Below, piece by piece: positions 44,101 to 55,117 of a stretch of DNA of 64,000 nucleotides (the stretch's first letter is position 1; every line of letters starts with the position of its first letter). The DNA lies in the NCBI GenBank assembly GCA_036320915.1, contig JAXBDG010000011.1:146501-210500 (forward strand), written 5' to 3'. The translations under genes and the position numbers were made by a program. The stretch comes from Linnemannia elongata. Taxonomy: Eukaryota > Mortierellomycota > Mortierellomycetes > Mortierellales > Mortierellaceae. The notes under the pieces were generated by a model. The model was not told the DNA's origin. It made no database searches and saw only the letters and a program-made list of their open reading frames with translations.

Positions 44101-44628
44101 GAGTCGCGGTCGCTCAAGAACAAGATCTTTATGCTGAACGGAACCAACGACAGAGAGACACCCGACTATACGGCACTGGACTTCATTTGGGCGCTTTCAG
44201 GAGCCCTCAACTCGTCCCTCAAGTTGTCGGGACAGTTCTGGCCCAAAGAATATCGTCCGGCCAAGTATATTACTCACTTGATCTATCTGGATAACTCAGA
44301 AGTTCAGGTTGATACTTGGGGGATTGAGAAGTTGGGTATTGAGTGTGTGCCTGTCATTGGCAAACGCGACCCGTCTTCAGATCGACCCATTTATGATGAG
44401 AAGCATCTTAACAAGACGATTGATGCGATATTGGATGGCACTTGGACGTCGTCGATCAACTTTTCGTCCTCCTCGACGACTGCCAATTCTACGCGGACTT
44501 CTACCCCGATCCCCATCCCTGCGGTGTCTTCAGCCATTTCTTCTGTCAAGGGTAGTGCGGATAATAGCTGTACGCCTAAACCAGCCTCGGCTTCGTCTGT
44601 CTTTGCCAGTCATGAGATTAACGCCTAG
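41127..44628 (+). CDS. CofD / YvcK (UPF0052) family protein
   Basis: Three exons: 41127-42015, 43052-43274, 43401-44628, phases consistent, 779 residues. The first 250 residues are Gln-rich, then Ser/Pro/Phe-rich low complexity. The family core begins at ILVFSGGTACNSLVQLLQDM, continues across intron 1 as TYVLGISDNGGSTSEILRVLD (nucleotide-binding DNGGST) and GDIRSRL, then FANGSIGNFFLTGARMFFGS and VIPVINTNHGIAIAA. A Ser/Thr-rich insertion of about 60 residues splits the core before IHFDKSP; the C-terminal Rossmann-like half follows. Bacterial relatives are CofD (2-phospho-lactate transferase) and YvcK (UDP-GlcNAc binding, cell-wall control); fungal members have no agreed reaction. Intron 1 is 1036 nt. 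The donor of exon 2 is a weak GTTGGT. Confidence 0.9.
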
Positions 44629-46136
44629 GCTTCTCCCTTTCCTTCCCCTCGATCCTTTTGTGTTCTCTTTTATCTCCCTATTACATTAGTACATTCCTTC
44701 TTTTTCGTTTATCCCATTATTTCTTTCGTTGTTTCCTTCACTCTTGTAACATCTTTTTTCACATTAAAAACACTTCGCAAGCATTGCGCCTCCTCCTTTA
44801 GGAGATGTAACTCTGACGTAAACTGTCGAAAGGCTGATGCGTCGCCGGTTTTGTATTTTGGGTGTGTACTGTCAATGGGCAGGCACACCCATTCTTTTGT
44901 TACAACTGATTGATAGGATAGAAAAGAGCAAGAAAGAAGTGTTTTGTGCTCCGCCATGCAATCATCTCCAAGGATTCCCTTGAACAACAATACAACACGT
45001 TGGTACATGGACCTCCACTTTTGACCTTTCAAGTTGTCGGACGGGATGTCGCCTTTTTCTTGGCCATCAAGATTGACTATGCTATTGTTCATTTCCATTT
45101 ATCGATGTTAACCTACTATCGAGTACGACTGAGGTTGATCTGGATTACAATTTCGTTTCACCCTTCTCAAGTTCAGACCTTGAATAAAGTCGCCGGTGAG
45201 CGCCTTGAGAATAAGAGAGAAGTGCCATTACAAGAAAGGTTTTTTCCGACTCCTGGGACACCAGAGCAAAACGACCCAGCCTTGAAGAGTTCTGTTGCGT
45301 CGAAAAGTAAAGCTCAAGTACTCTTTCCTCAACGTAAGTGCTTCACAACTCTTCAGGAAAATGATAGCATGCAGAGGAATCCTTTTACGTTCAACAGGTG
45401 CCAAGCAAGCGATCCGGGGAACTGTCAATGCCAAGACTTTGATTTTGATTACATGGAGAATCGCACGTCGCGCAACACAGGGCTGTAGAGCAGCGATTTT
45501 CTTCGTTATAGTTATTTTATTAGCTCGAGTTACCGGTGCAAAGCCCCTTCCGTTGTTTCCCACAAATTTCGCATTTGAACGCGCAACCTAAAAATAAGGC
45601 AAGCATTCAAGAGAGAAATGCATAATCCTCTCTCTCTCTATCACTTTATCCCAAGACGCGAAAGGGGCTTAAGCGTTCTTTCGTGAGGCTGTGGAGGGTC
45701 GTGAGGACCCTCATGGATTAACTCAATGCTTAATCAGTCTATTTCGAGCAATTAATGCGAAGCAAACGTATGCCAAGCTTTTCATCTATCGAAATGCTCG
45801 CCTTTTTCACTACTGGGAATCTTGAATCCGGCTTTCTTTGCTGAGAAAAAACAGGATACGACTGCCAAGTGAAGTTGAACAGGCTACGGCACGAGATGAG
45901 AGTGGGAGGACTATGTACACCGCGTGGATTTTGTGACCAGCCCAAGGGTACGAACAGTTCAATGTAATCTTGATTTCGTGAACGAGCATCAAGAATCGAA
46001 GTAAAGCCCTACTCGCATCTTCAGCGCAGTGTCTCACCATTTTCGAATGGTATAAAAGTCGCAACGCATCAAGGCACTTTTTTTTCTGTCAATATTATCA
46101 AGCTCTTCATCTCCTCTATTTTTTAGCACCATCATC
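44629..46136. other. Intergenic with possible decayed coding sequence
   Basis: A minus-strand ORF at 44709-45098 (129 codons, MEMNNSIVNLDGQEKGDIPS) has an even amino-acid mix but no recognisable domain, so a real gene is possible (about 20-25%). At 45300-45600 the minus strand shows Cys-rich stretches (for example GCAFKCEICGKQRKG) broken by stops. Nothing firm. Confidence 0.35.
46051..46058 (+). promoter_or_regulatory. TATA box of the serine-hydrolase gene
   Basis: TATAAAAG, 79 bp before the ATG at 46137. Confidence 0.7.
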
Positions 46137-48038
46137 ATGGTCGCCTTTTCCTCAACCCGAGCATTCGCGAGTTTCATTCTTGGCGTCCTCCCCTCCATCC
46201 TGCTTACCCAAATTGTCCGCCCCTCTCAAGCTGACAAGGTCCCGCTCGCTGACATCCGCCATATTCTCGAGAAGGCCCGAAACTCAACGGGACTTCCTGG
46301 AATGAGTGTCGCTGTTTTGTACAAGGGCAAGCTCATCTTTGCAGAGGGTTTCGGTAAACGAAACGATAGGGATCCTTATACCGTCGAGGTACGTTGTGAA
46401 AAGCGCGGATTTTAATTGGTGGCACGATTTGTTCGCACAAACATCCTTTTCTTTTGTGAACTTAATGAGGCAATCCTCAGCCGGCTCATTGAAACTCCCT
46501 TCTCCTCTTGTTCTCATGTGCTTCGATTTCCTCAGACTGTCCAGCCTATGGGTTCCTTGACCAAGGCCTTCACTGCCGCCGCCATTGGCGAATTGGTCGC
46601 CGAAGGCAAGATGGACTGGGACACCACCCCAATCTCCCATTATCTGCCCGAATTCGAGCTTGAAGATCCTGTCCTCACGTCGCAGTTGACAAATATTGAC
46701 CTGCTCTCCCATCGCACGGTAAAGATACATCCCTAGCACCACAATAGAATCAACCTCTCAAAAAAACAAAAAACAAAAAAACTCATCACACCTATACATT
46801 GACATTTATAGGGAATGCCAAATATCGATTTCGCATGGTACAGAACTAATACCACCCGTCGAGAGCTCATCAAGCGCCTCAAGTACGTCAAACTGGACCC
46901 CAAGTTGCGCACAACGGTCCAATACAGCAATGTGATGTACACTGTCGCTGGCGAGGCCGCTGCCAACGTTGCTGGCACCACATATGAGAACTTGGTGGAG
47001 GAAAAGATTCTCAAACCCCTCGGACTCAAAAACACTGGGTTCGGCGCTATCGAGATGGGCAAGCGGTTCAAGAATTATGCGATGCCTTATAATGCTGCCT
47101 CATACGAGGATGCCCTGATGAGCAAATTCATCACTGGCTACCTTGATCCGGTCTACTTTTCCGAGGCACCCGCAGGCAACATTTACTCCAATGTGCTCGA
47201 CCTCGTTCGTTGGGGAAGGGTTATCATGCAGTCGGGTCAGGTCGATGGGAAGCAAGTGCTGAACAAAACGAGCGTCGATCAGTTGACCATTGGATATACA
47301 TTTATGACAGGATCGAAACGCACACCTGAATTTGCGCCTGTTCAGGCTTACGCGATGGGCTGGATGCTGGACAGTTACAAGGGCAAGAACTATTTCAGCC
47401 ATGGTAAGAACTTTACCGAACAACGATTTACGATTGCGATCTACATTTGGCAGCACACTTTTTTCTAACTTTTTTTTCTATGATGGTATCGTTTGGTAGG
47501 CGGAGGCGTCTCCGGGTACAGGTCAAACCTGATGATATTCCCGGATGACGACCTGGTAATCGCCCACGCAACGAACATCAAAGTCGCTCAGCTCATGAAC
47601 AACTTGCCTTTCTACATTGCCGACGAACTCTTCGGTCTGCCCAAGACTCAGGACTGGTTCGCGGTTTCCGCCAGGAACGCTCAGGCACAATACAACGAGG
47701 CGAAAACAGTGCGCGACGGCGTTCTTCCCAAGCAAATCGAGGGGACTTCTCCATCCCGCGACCTGGAGGAGTATGCTGGCTCATATGGAAACCCCGTCTA
47801 CGGTGAGGGCTCTGTGCGCCTTGATTCAGGATCGTTGTATTTCAAGTACAACATGCTTGACAGCAAGATGGAGCATTACCATTACGACTCGTTCAAGACT
47901 GAGTTGGCCGACTTTTACGTTCAGATGACACAGTTGGCCACGTTCATCCTTGGCGATGATGGGAGAGTAACCGGATTTCGGATGGAAGTGATGGGCCGTT
48001 TGATTCTTTTTACGAAGATCGCGGCACCCATTGCTTGA
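46137..48038 (+). CDS. Secreted serine hydrolase of the beta-lactamase class C / transpeptidase fold
   Basis: Four exons: 46137-46388, 46536-46718, 46812-47403, 47500-48038, 521 residues. A hydrophobic N-terminus (FASFILGVLPSILLTQIV, then a likely cleavage after the SQA region) indicates secretion. The fold's three signatures are present: S-x-x-K as S91-L-T-K94, Y-x-N as Y183-S-N185 and H-x-G as H342-G-G-G at the exon 3/4 junction. The C-terminal ~150 residues (EYAGSYGNPVYGEGSVRL) form the extra beta domain seen in eukaryotic and bacterial class C-like esterases. Fungal members act as esterases, amidases or lactonases rather than in drug resistance; the substrate is unknown. A TATA box lies 79 bp upstream and AATAAA at 48110-48115. 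Confidence 0.92.
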
Positions 48039-48109
48039 AAAGAATGCGTATTAGGGAATTTAGGTGCCCCATAACGTGGGGTGTTATCTATTAGCCTGTA
48101 GGTGCGGAA

Positions 48110-48115
48110 AATAAA
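48110..48115 (+). terminator. Poly(A) signal AATAAA
   Basis: Canonical hexamer 72 bp after the serine-hydrolase stop codon. Confidence 0.6.
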
Positions 48116-48520
48116 GGGATAGACTCAGCCTAGGTTTTAGCACGCGTCTTCTAGTTGTCCTGACCTAGCCCTTATACCCGCGTTCACTGGATCGTCGCCC
48201 TGAATTCCGACAACACCACGCCACACCAATACCTGTCAGCCCTGTTCCTTCGGATCTTAACTGCAATGCGTAACTTTGCCATTCTTGCCTGATCCTTATT
48301 TCACAACGACACGCCGATTTTACACTATGCCTGACACTGTCAGCCATGAGACCGAGAGAGGGCTGCAAGGACATGTACTTAACGCAGTCCTTTGTCCATG
48401 CTAAGGCCAAAGTGATACTGAGTAGAGAAGTTTTTACAATAGTACCCTTTCGCAAAAATGGATCATTCATTCCGCACTAATCCCCGCATTCTTCCTATTT
48501 TATTCAGAAACAAACAAGAT

Positions 48521-50150
48521 TCAGCGAAGACCCATGAGCTTCTGGGCCATCTCCAAATTTGGTCTCGCAATCTCTCCAGCCTTTTTGGCACCATCCGCCA
48601 ACACCGCCTCAACATACCCACTCTCCCCCTCCAATCTCTTCATCTCCTCCTGAATGGGTCCCAAAGCCTCAACAATAACCCCCGTCAGAGCCTCCTTAAA
48701 CGCCGCGTTCGAATCACCCTCATGCAATTTTACAACCTCGTCGATCGAGACCTTCTTCATGCCAGCATAGATCTCGATAAGGTTCGCGAGTGCTGGGCGG
48801 TCGGCGCGGGAGTAGGAGATTCCACGAATAGGGTCTGTTACGGCGCGTTTGATTTTGGTGGAGATTAGGGAGGGAGAGTCGATGAGGTTGATACGTGTTT
48901 GGTCGGAGGGGTCTGATTTTGACATTTTGTTTGTTGGATCCCTCAGCGACATTACGCGCTTCGTCTCCGCTATTATTTTTGTTGTTTTGGAAAAAGAAGT
49001 GGATGAGTTAGGAAAAGGAGTCACTGCTGTTACATAGAATATTTGCCATCGCGTCATCTGATGAGAAGGTAGAAAAGCCGAAAGCTTACTAATGATGGGA
49101 CGAGGGAGAGGGAAGTAAGGTTTGCGGACGGTTTTGTTGAAAGTGGTAGCGATATCGCGTGCCAATTCCAGGTGCTGAATCTGGTCTTCTCCGACGGGGA
49201 TCTTTGTTGCCCTGTAGAGGAGGATGTCGGCGGCCATGAGGACGGGGTAGGCAAAGAGACCGAGTTGGAGGCCTTGGGTAGCGCTGACGTCTTCTAGACT
49301 CTGGGCTCCCTTTGTTACACCGAGCTTTGACTAGTGTTGGAGTGATTTAGAGTCGTTAGGACGCGTCATAGGAAAGATATTTAGGACGAGTGTCAACAAA
49401 CGCGCGCAAGTCAGACACGCGATGAGAATTATGGCGTACCTTCCACTGGGTCATTCTGGCGAGCCATCCGACGGGTGTGAGACAGTTCAAGATCCAAGCC
49501 AGCTCCGCATGTCCCGAGACCTATAGGCCCATCAATTAAAGGTAAACATCGTTAGCGGACGAAATTATCAGTCCTCTCACCACCTCCCATCCATCGTCTA
49601 CTTCCGCCCTTCCTCACAGAAAAAAGGCGAAGAAAGGCATACCTTAGACTGTTCAAATAAAACAACTTTCTTGGGATCAATCCCACAAGCCAACAGCGTG
49701 ATCGCCATATTCCTCCGATCCTCACGAAGCTTGCTAGGATCCTGGGGCATAGTAATCGCATGAAGATCGACGATGGAGAAGAGGAGTGTTTCTTGATCGA
49801 TATGGGCTTGCTCTTGGAGTTGGACCCAGTTCGAGACTGCGCCAAGGTAGTTCCCAAGGTGAGGGTTTCCTGTCGGTTGGATCCCACTGAAAATAATGGG
49901 CTTTTCTTTTGGTTTTGATGTTGACTTATGGTCCTTTTTGGGAGCGGGGGTGGAGGGTGTTGTCAGGTAGCGGGCGCCCACGGACTATTGTAGGAGAAAG
50001 GGTGCAAGTAAGTAACGTTCTTTTGAAAGTTCCGCTTGAGAGTTGGAGGAGAATGAGATGGTGAATGTATACCTGGCATGTCCGGAAGGGCTGAATCCTT
50101 GTGGCGGTGGCGAGCCTCTTTGTGAGGAATGACCTTCCTGCGGGGTTCAT
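48521..50150 (-). CDS. Tryptophanyl-tRNA synthetase, mitochondrial type
   Basis: Five exons in coding order: 50073-50150, 49643-49984, 49440-49520, 49090-49330, 48521-48969, giving 396 residues. Class I synthetase: HIGH-type signature P63-T-G-N-P-H-L-G70 and K262-M-S-K-S266. [28 protein letters not shown] and [14 protein letters not shown] are typical of the bacterial/mitochondrial TrpRS clade. Exon 1 encodes a basic, Ser/Thr/Arg-rich presequence ([20 protein letters not shown]) consistent with mitochondrial import. It charges mitochondrial tRNA-Trp. All four introns are GT...TAG. The gene is divergent from Med9, with 252 bp between start codons. Confidence 0.94.
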
Positions 50151-50402
50151 GGTGTAAGGTTGGAGTCGAGGAGGTAGAATGGGGGAGCTGATCCGGACAA
50201 GTTCGCGAAGGAGACTTATTTTCAGGCACGGACGGAGAACAAGGGATCACTATGTGACTGTTTCTGAGGCAACTCAAAAACTGCCTTTGCTACGGAGACC
50301 ATCGCCGTTATTTTTTGTCTCCTTTCAAGTTCATTCAACCCACCGCTACGGACCTTCAAGACAACCATCACACTTCAGGACAACAACCAATACAGCACCA
50401 AG

Positions 50403-51004
50403 ATGTCGACGGCACTAACATCCCTCCCAAACCCGACTGACGCACAAGATCCCGACCAGACATTCCAACCGTCTGACTTTTCATTCCTCTCCCAACTATT
50501 GCACATCCTCCAAAAGTTTGAAGCAGGCGAGGACGCTCAAGAGATCGCAACGTTGGCGTCGAATTTGAAGACGAGTTTCAAGAAGTGTCAGATGATTTTG
50601 GATCATTTACCGGGTGCGGATTTGTCGGCGGACGAGCAGGGGAGGTTGTTGGCTGAGGAGCAGGCGACTCTGGAGAAGAAGCGGTATGTTTGGGGGATGG
50701 GGTTGTTTTTTAGATTGGGATATGGGTTGAGTTATGTGTGAAGTAAAATGGCGAGGATGACTCGGTTGTCTGACTGACACTCTTTTTTTTACGTGCGCCT
50801 CTCAATATCTGAATTAGATCGCAGTTGAAGAAGTATCTGGAAGGACAAGTCTGTGCAACACCACCACCAACAACAAAGCAGGAAGAAGAAGAGCCATCAA
50901 CGGGAGCAAGTGTACCACAGCCACAACCGCCATCACCACCAGCAACACTCAAGACAGAACTCACTTCGGTAATGGAGGGCGTGAAGGTCGAGGACCTCGC
51001 ATAA
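50403..51004 (+). CDS. MED9: Mediator complex subunit 9 (Med9/Cse2-like)
   Basis: Two exons, 50403-50683 and 50818-51004 (junction CG|A), 155 residues. The core is a helical hairpin: FSFLSQLLHILQKFEAGEDA, then ATLASNLKTSFKKCQMILDH, then LSADEQGRLLAEEQATLEKK and RSQLKKYL. It matches the length and pattern of Med9 (a middle-module subunit of Mediator that links to Med1, Med4 and Med7). The C-terminus is Pro/Gln/Glu-rich and probably disordered. Small helical subunits are easily confused, so the call is probable rather than certain. AATAAA at 51054-51059. Confidence 0.78.
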
Positions 51005-51077
51005 CCAGAACCCCCTTCGTCGCGACAATAAACTAAACTAAACTACTTGTTCAAATAAAGTCCGTTACACGTGACTG

Positions 51078-51083
51078 ACGCGT
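51078..51083. promoter_or_regulatory. MCB-like element (ACGCGT) upstream of MCM2
   Basis: ACGCGT 193 bp before the MCM2 ATG, 4 bp after an E-box CACGTG (51068-51073). In yeasts the MCB is bound by MBF and drives G1/S genes including MCMs; the role here is inferred. Confidence 0.4.
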
Positions 51084-51275
51084 ACTGTTGAGTGGCTTGA
51101 TGATTTGTTTTTTTCCTTCCAATTCGAGGCAAATTAAAAGAAGTCCAGGGGCAGAAGAGAGACGAGGCAGAGTCAAAGAGCTGTTGAACGAGCCGACTCC
51201 ACTCTCTTCTTTTCTGTTTGTTTGTTCCTCACCTCCCTCACCTCACCTTCCTCATCTCTCTCATCACAGGACACC

Positions 51276-54200
51276 ATGGTGAGCACCTTCTTTTTCTTCT
51301 TCTCTCAACAAACATATTTTCCAACATTCCTTCCGTCTTCAACCGTTGACTAACATTTCTCACATCTCGCACGTTCCTGTTGTTGCCACCATTCGCTAAC
51401 TTTTGTTTACTTTCTTCACCTCTAGGCTGATCGCAAGCGTCAACGCGATGACAATGTCACGACCCCCACAAACAACAACAACTACCCTCCAAGCTCACCC
51501 GTCCTTGGCTCGTCACCACCACTCCCTTCTTCAGACCCAGAGGACAACGGCTTGATCGATAATGAGATGATCTCGGACCTGGAAGAGGACCTCGAGGGTG
51601 AGGGCGAGGACCTCTATGGGTCTGACATGGAAAAGTAAGCCCTTTTTCGCGCGCTCATACTTTGACTCAACTTGTTGGAGCATAGTCTACTCTAATTTCG
51701 AGGGTGTCGTTATTTTGCTGGAAAGATCTTACTTTTATTGACATGTGTGTGGACTTTCTTCTAATGAAAAAATGTTAGTGACTATAATGTGAACGCGAGT
51801 CAGGATGTGTACGACATTGACGACCTTGATGACGAGGAGTATGAACGCATGGATCCTGCGGAGCGTGCTAGAGCTGAAGCCGAGATGGCGAGACGTGATG
51901 CTGAGCGTGCTCGTGCTGCTGGAAGAATCCCTGAGGCTTTCATGGATGGTTAGTATAAGTCGGCGGTAATTTTCTGAATGTAGCTAGAACACTAAGGTTC
52001 AAAGACGATATTAACTAACGACTTTGTTCCTGAACTCTTGCTAATGGAATAGATGATGCCGGCAACACATTGAACGTTGTTCATCGCAGGAGGCGTGTTC
52101 ACGAGCAGGACCTCATGGATGATCTTGAGGATATGGTAATACTGCCTACCCCTTTGTAGCTGAAGTTATGGGCGGCTGGGAATAAGGTACAGGAACAACA
52201 ATACCAACCACCAGTACCTTATCACAGAGCTAACCAGAGGATCTCATTTCCTACTTCCAAATAGTCGAATGTCATTTTGGGACCTGAGCAGTTGAGCGAC
52301 CACAAGGGCATGCCAATCACAGAGTGGGTGACAAAGGAGTTGACACGCAGGACTATCATGTCAGAGTTCAGGAGATTCTTGCTGGAGTTTGTCGACGACA
52401 AGGGAGAGTCTGTCTACGGACCTTTGATTCGTGCGCTCGGTTTGGCCAACAAGGAGAGTCTTGAGGTCTGCTACCGTCATCTGTCAGAAGCCAAGCCTAC
52501 TTTGGCCTACTTTGTCGTCAATGCCCCCCTTGAGGTCTTGAAGATGTTTGATTCCATCGCCTTTGAGGTTGTCCAGATGGAGTACCCCGACTATGGACGC
52601 ATTCACTCCGAGATCCATGTCCGTGTTACCGATCTTCCTATCGTCTCAACCCTTCGCGACCTTCGGTATGTTTCTTTTTTGTCCTCGTGGAGTTGTCGTA
52701 CATCCGGGTGGTAATATTCCAAGAGATTCTTGTATCTAACGGTATTACCCTTTTTTTCATGGCAATAGTCAGATCAACTTGAACTGTTTGGTTCAGGTGT
52801 CAGGAGTGGTGACCAGGAGAACAGGAGTCTTCCCTCAGTTGAAATACGTCAAGTATGACTGCGTGAAGTGCGGTGCAACTCTGGGACCCTTCTACCAGGA
52901 TTCACAGACAGAGATCTCGATCGGAAGCTGTACCTCTTGCCCCTCCAAAGGACCCTTCAACGTCAACTCGGAACAGACCATCTACCGCAACTACCAAAAG
53001 ATGACCTTGCAGGAGTCCCCCGGAACCGTCCCAGCTGGTCGTCTTCCCCGCCATCGTGAAGTCATCTTGCTCTGGGATCTTATCGATAGCGCCAAGCCCG
53101 GCGAGGAAGTCGTACGTGTTTATAGGAGCTTGGATTTTTCTTGCGCATGCTTTGGACAAAAGGATGAACTCAGTTGCAATAATACGAAGTGCTAACATTT
53201 ACTTTTGTTTGATATGCTTGGGCGAAAATAGGAAATTACGGGAGTATACAGGAACAACTTTGATATTTCATTGAACTCTGCCAACGGATTCCCAGTCTTT
53301 GCTACTATTCTGGAGGCCAACTATGTCAACAAGAAGCAGGATGTCTTTGCCAGTTTCAAGTTGACCGAGGAGGACCGCAAGGAGATTCTTCGCCTCAGTA
53401 AGGATGAGAACATTGGCAAGCGGGTACGTTCTACATTCGAATTTATACTGTACACAATTCGTTCCGCACGCCTCAAAGAATCATTACTTACACAATGTCA
53501 TTGTTTTTCGGGTTACTTGAAACAGATTATCAAGAGTATTGCGCCTTCGATTTATGGACATGAGGATATCAAGACAGCGATTGCATTGTCGTTGTTTGGA
53601 GGTGTGCCCAAGGATCCTCAGGGCAAACATCGTCTTCGTGGAGATATCAACGTGTTGATGATGGGAGATCCAGGAACCGCAAAGTCGCAGTTTTTGAAAT
53701 ACGTCGAAAAGACTGCACACAGAGCCGTGTTCACGACAGGTCAGGGAGCCTCGGCTGTCGGTTTGACAGCTTCAGTGAGAAAGGATCCCATCACACGCGA
53801 GTGGACTTTGGAAGGAGGCGCATTGGTTCTGGCAGACAAGGGTGTTTGTCTGATTGACGAGTTTGACAAGATGAACGATGCGGATAGAACCAGTATTCAC
53901 GAGGCTATGGAGCAGCAGAGTATTTCGATCTCCAAGGCCGGTATTGTTACCACCCTTCAGGCTCGCTGCTCGATCTTGGCCGCTGCTAACCCTATCCGTG
54001 GTCGTTACAACCCCGCGGTCACCTTCTCGGAGAACGTCGAGTTGACGGAGCCTATTCTGTCGCGTTTCGATGTGCTCTGTGTCGTCAAGGATACTGTCGA
54101 CCCCACTGTAGATGAACGTCTCGCCAATTTTGTCCTCAACTCCCATCTCAGGAGTCACCCCCTCTTCTCTGCCGAGTCTGACCACCTCAGCATCTATGAG

Positions 54201-54888
54201 AAGCCCGACGAGGACGTAAGTTGTGGATGTGATTAACTGAAATGCAGATGTGCTATATGGAATCATGTTGAGACTCATTAACTAATGCTGAATTATTTCT
54301 CTCTTACAGATCATCCCTCAGGACATGTTGCGCAAGTATATCATGTATGCGCGCGACCGTATCCAGCCCAAGATTCATCAGATGGACCAGGACAAGATTG
54401 CCCGTCTTTACGCAGATCTCCGTCGCGAGTCGTTGGCAGGAGGATCGATCCCTATCACAGTCCGTCATTTGGAGTCGATGATCCGCATGTCAGAGGCCAA
54501 CGCCAAGATGCACCTTCGCGAGTATGCTCGCTCAGACGATATCGACATGGCGATCCGGGTGATGCTCGAGTCGTTCTTCAGCGCACAAAAGTTCTCTGTC
54601 ATGCGGAACCTCAAGCGGGCGTTCAGCAAGTACTTGACGTTTGCCAAGGACAGCGATGAGCTTCTGTACTCGATCCTGAACGATATCCTTAGGGAGCACT
54701 TGCGGTTTAACCAGATCAAGAACCCACGGATGGCGATCAAGTCGATCAAGATTGAGGTTGCCGAGTTGAAGGATCGTGCCACTGCGTTGGAGATTCATGA
54801 TATCCATCCCTTCCTGTCGAGCAATTTGTTTACGAGCAGTGGGTACCGGTTTGACGGCTCCTCTGGCGTCATCGAGAAGCACTTTTAA
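51276..54888 (+). CDS. MCM2: DNA replication licensing factor MCM2
   Basis: Nine coding exons: 51276-51278 (ATG only), 51426-51634, 51779-51948, 52053-52135, 52265-52665, 52769-53111, 53232-53423, 53526-54215, 54310-54888, giving 889 residues. Part of the MCM2-7 replicative helicase, nuclear. Acidic N-terminus (histone-binding region, [19 protein letters not shown]); zinc finger C320-x2-C323...C343-x2-C346; Walker A G514-DPGTAKS521; Walker B I577-DEFDKM583; arginine finger S646-RFD649; C-terminal winged-helix region ending GVIEKHF. Length and order fit MCM2 and not other MCM paralogues. The first coding exon is the start codon alone, split by a 147-nt intron (ATG|GTGAGC). Two of eight introns end CAG, the rest TAG. 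Confidence 0.97.
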
Positions 54889-55117
54889 GACACTGGGAGT
54901 TGGCAAACAAACAAAATCGAGTTTCCCTTTTTCTGTTATTGCTAATTCATTTTTATTCTTCTTTTGGTTCACAAAAAAAAACAAACACTAAAAAGTGCTA
55001 TTCCTTTTTTTCTTCTTTCTTATTCCTATTCATTGCTTTACCCCCTCATGTCAAAAAATAATAAACCTCCAATATTGCTACAACGACGGACAACTATCCA
55101 GAAAAAAGGACCCCCCT

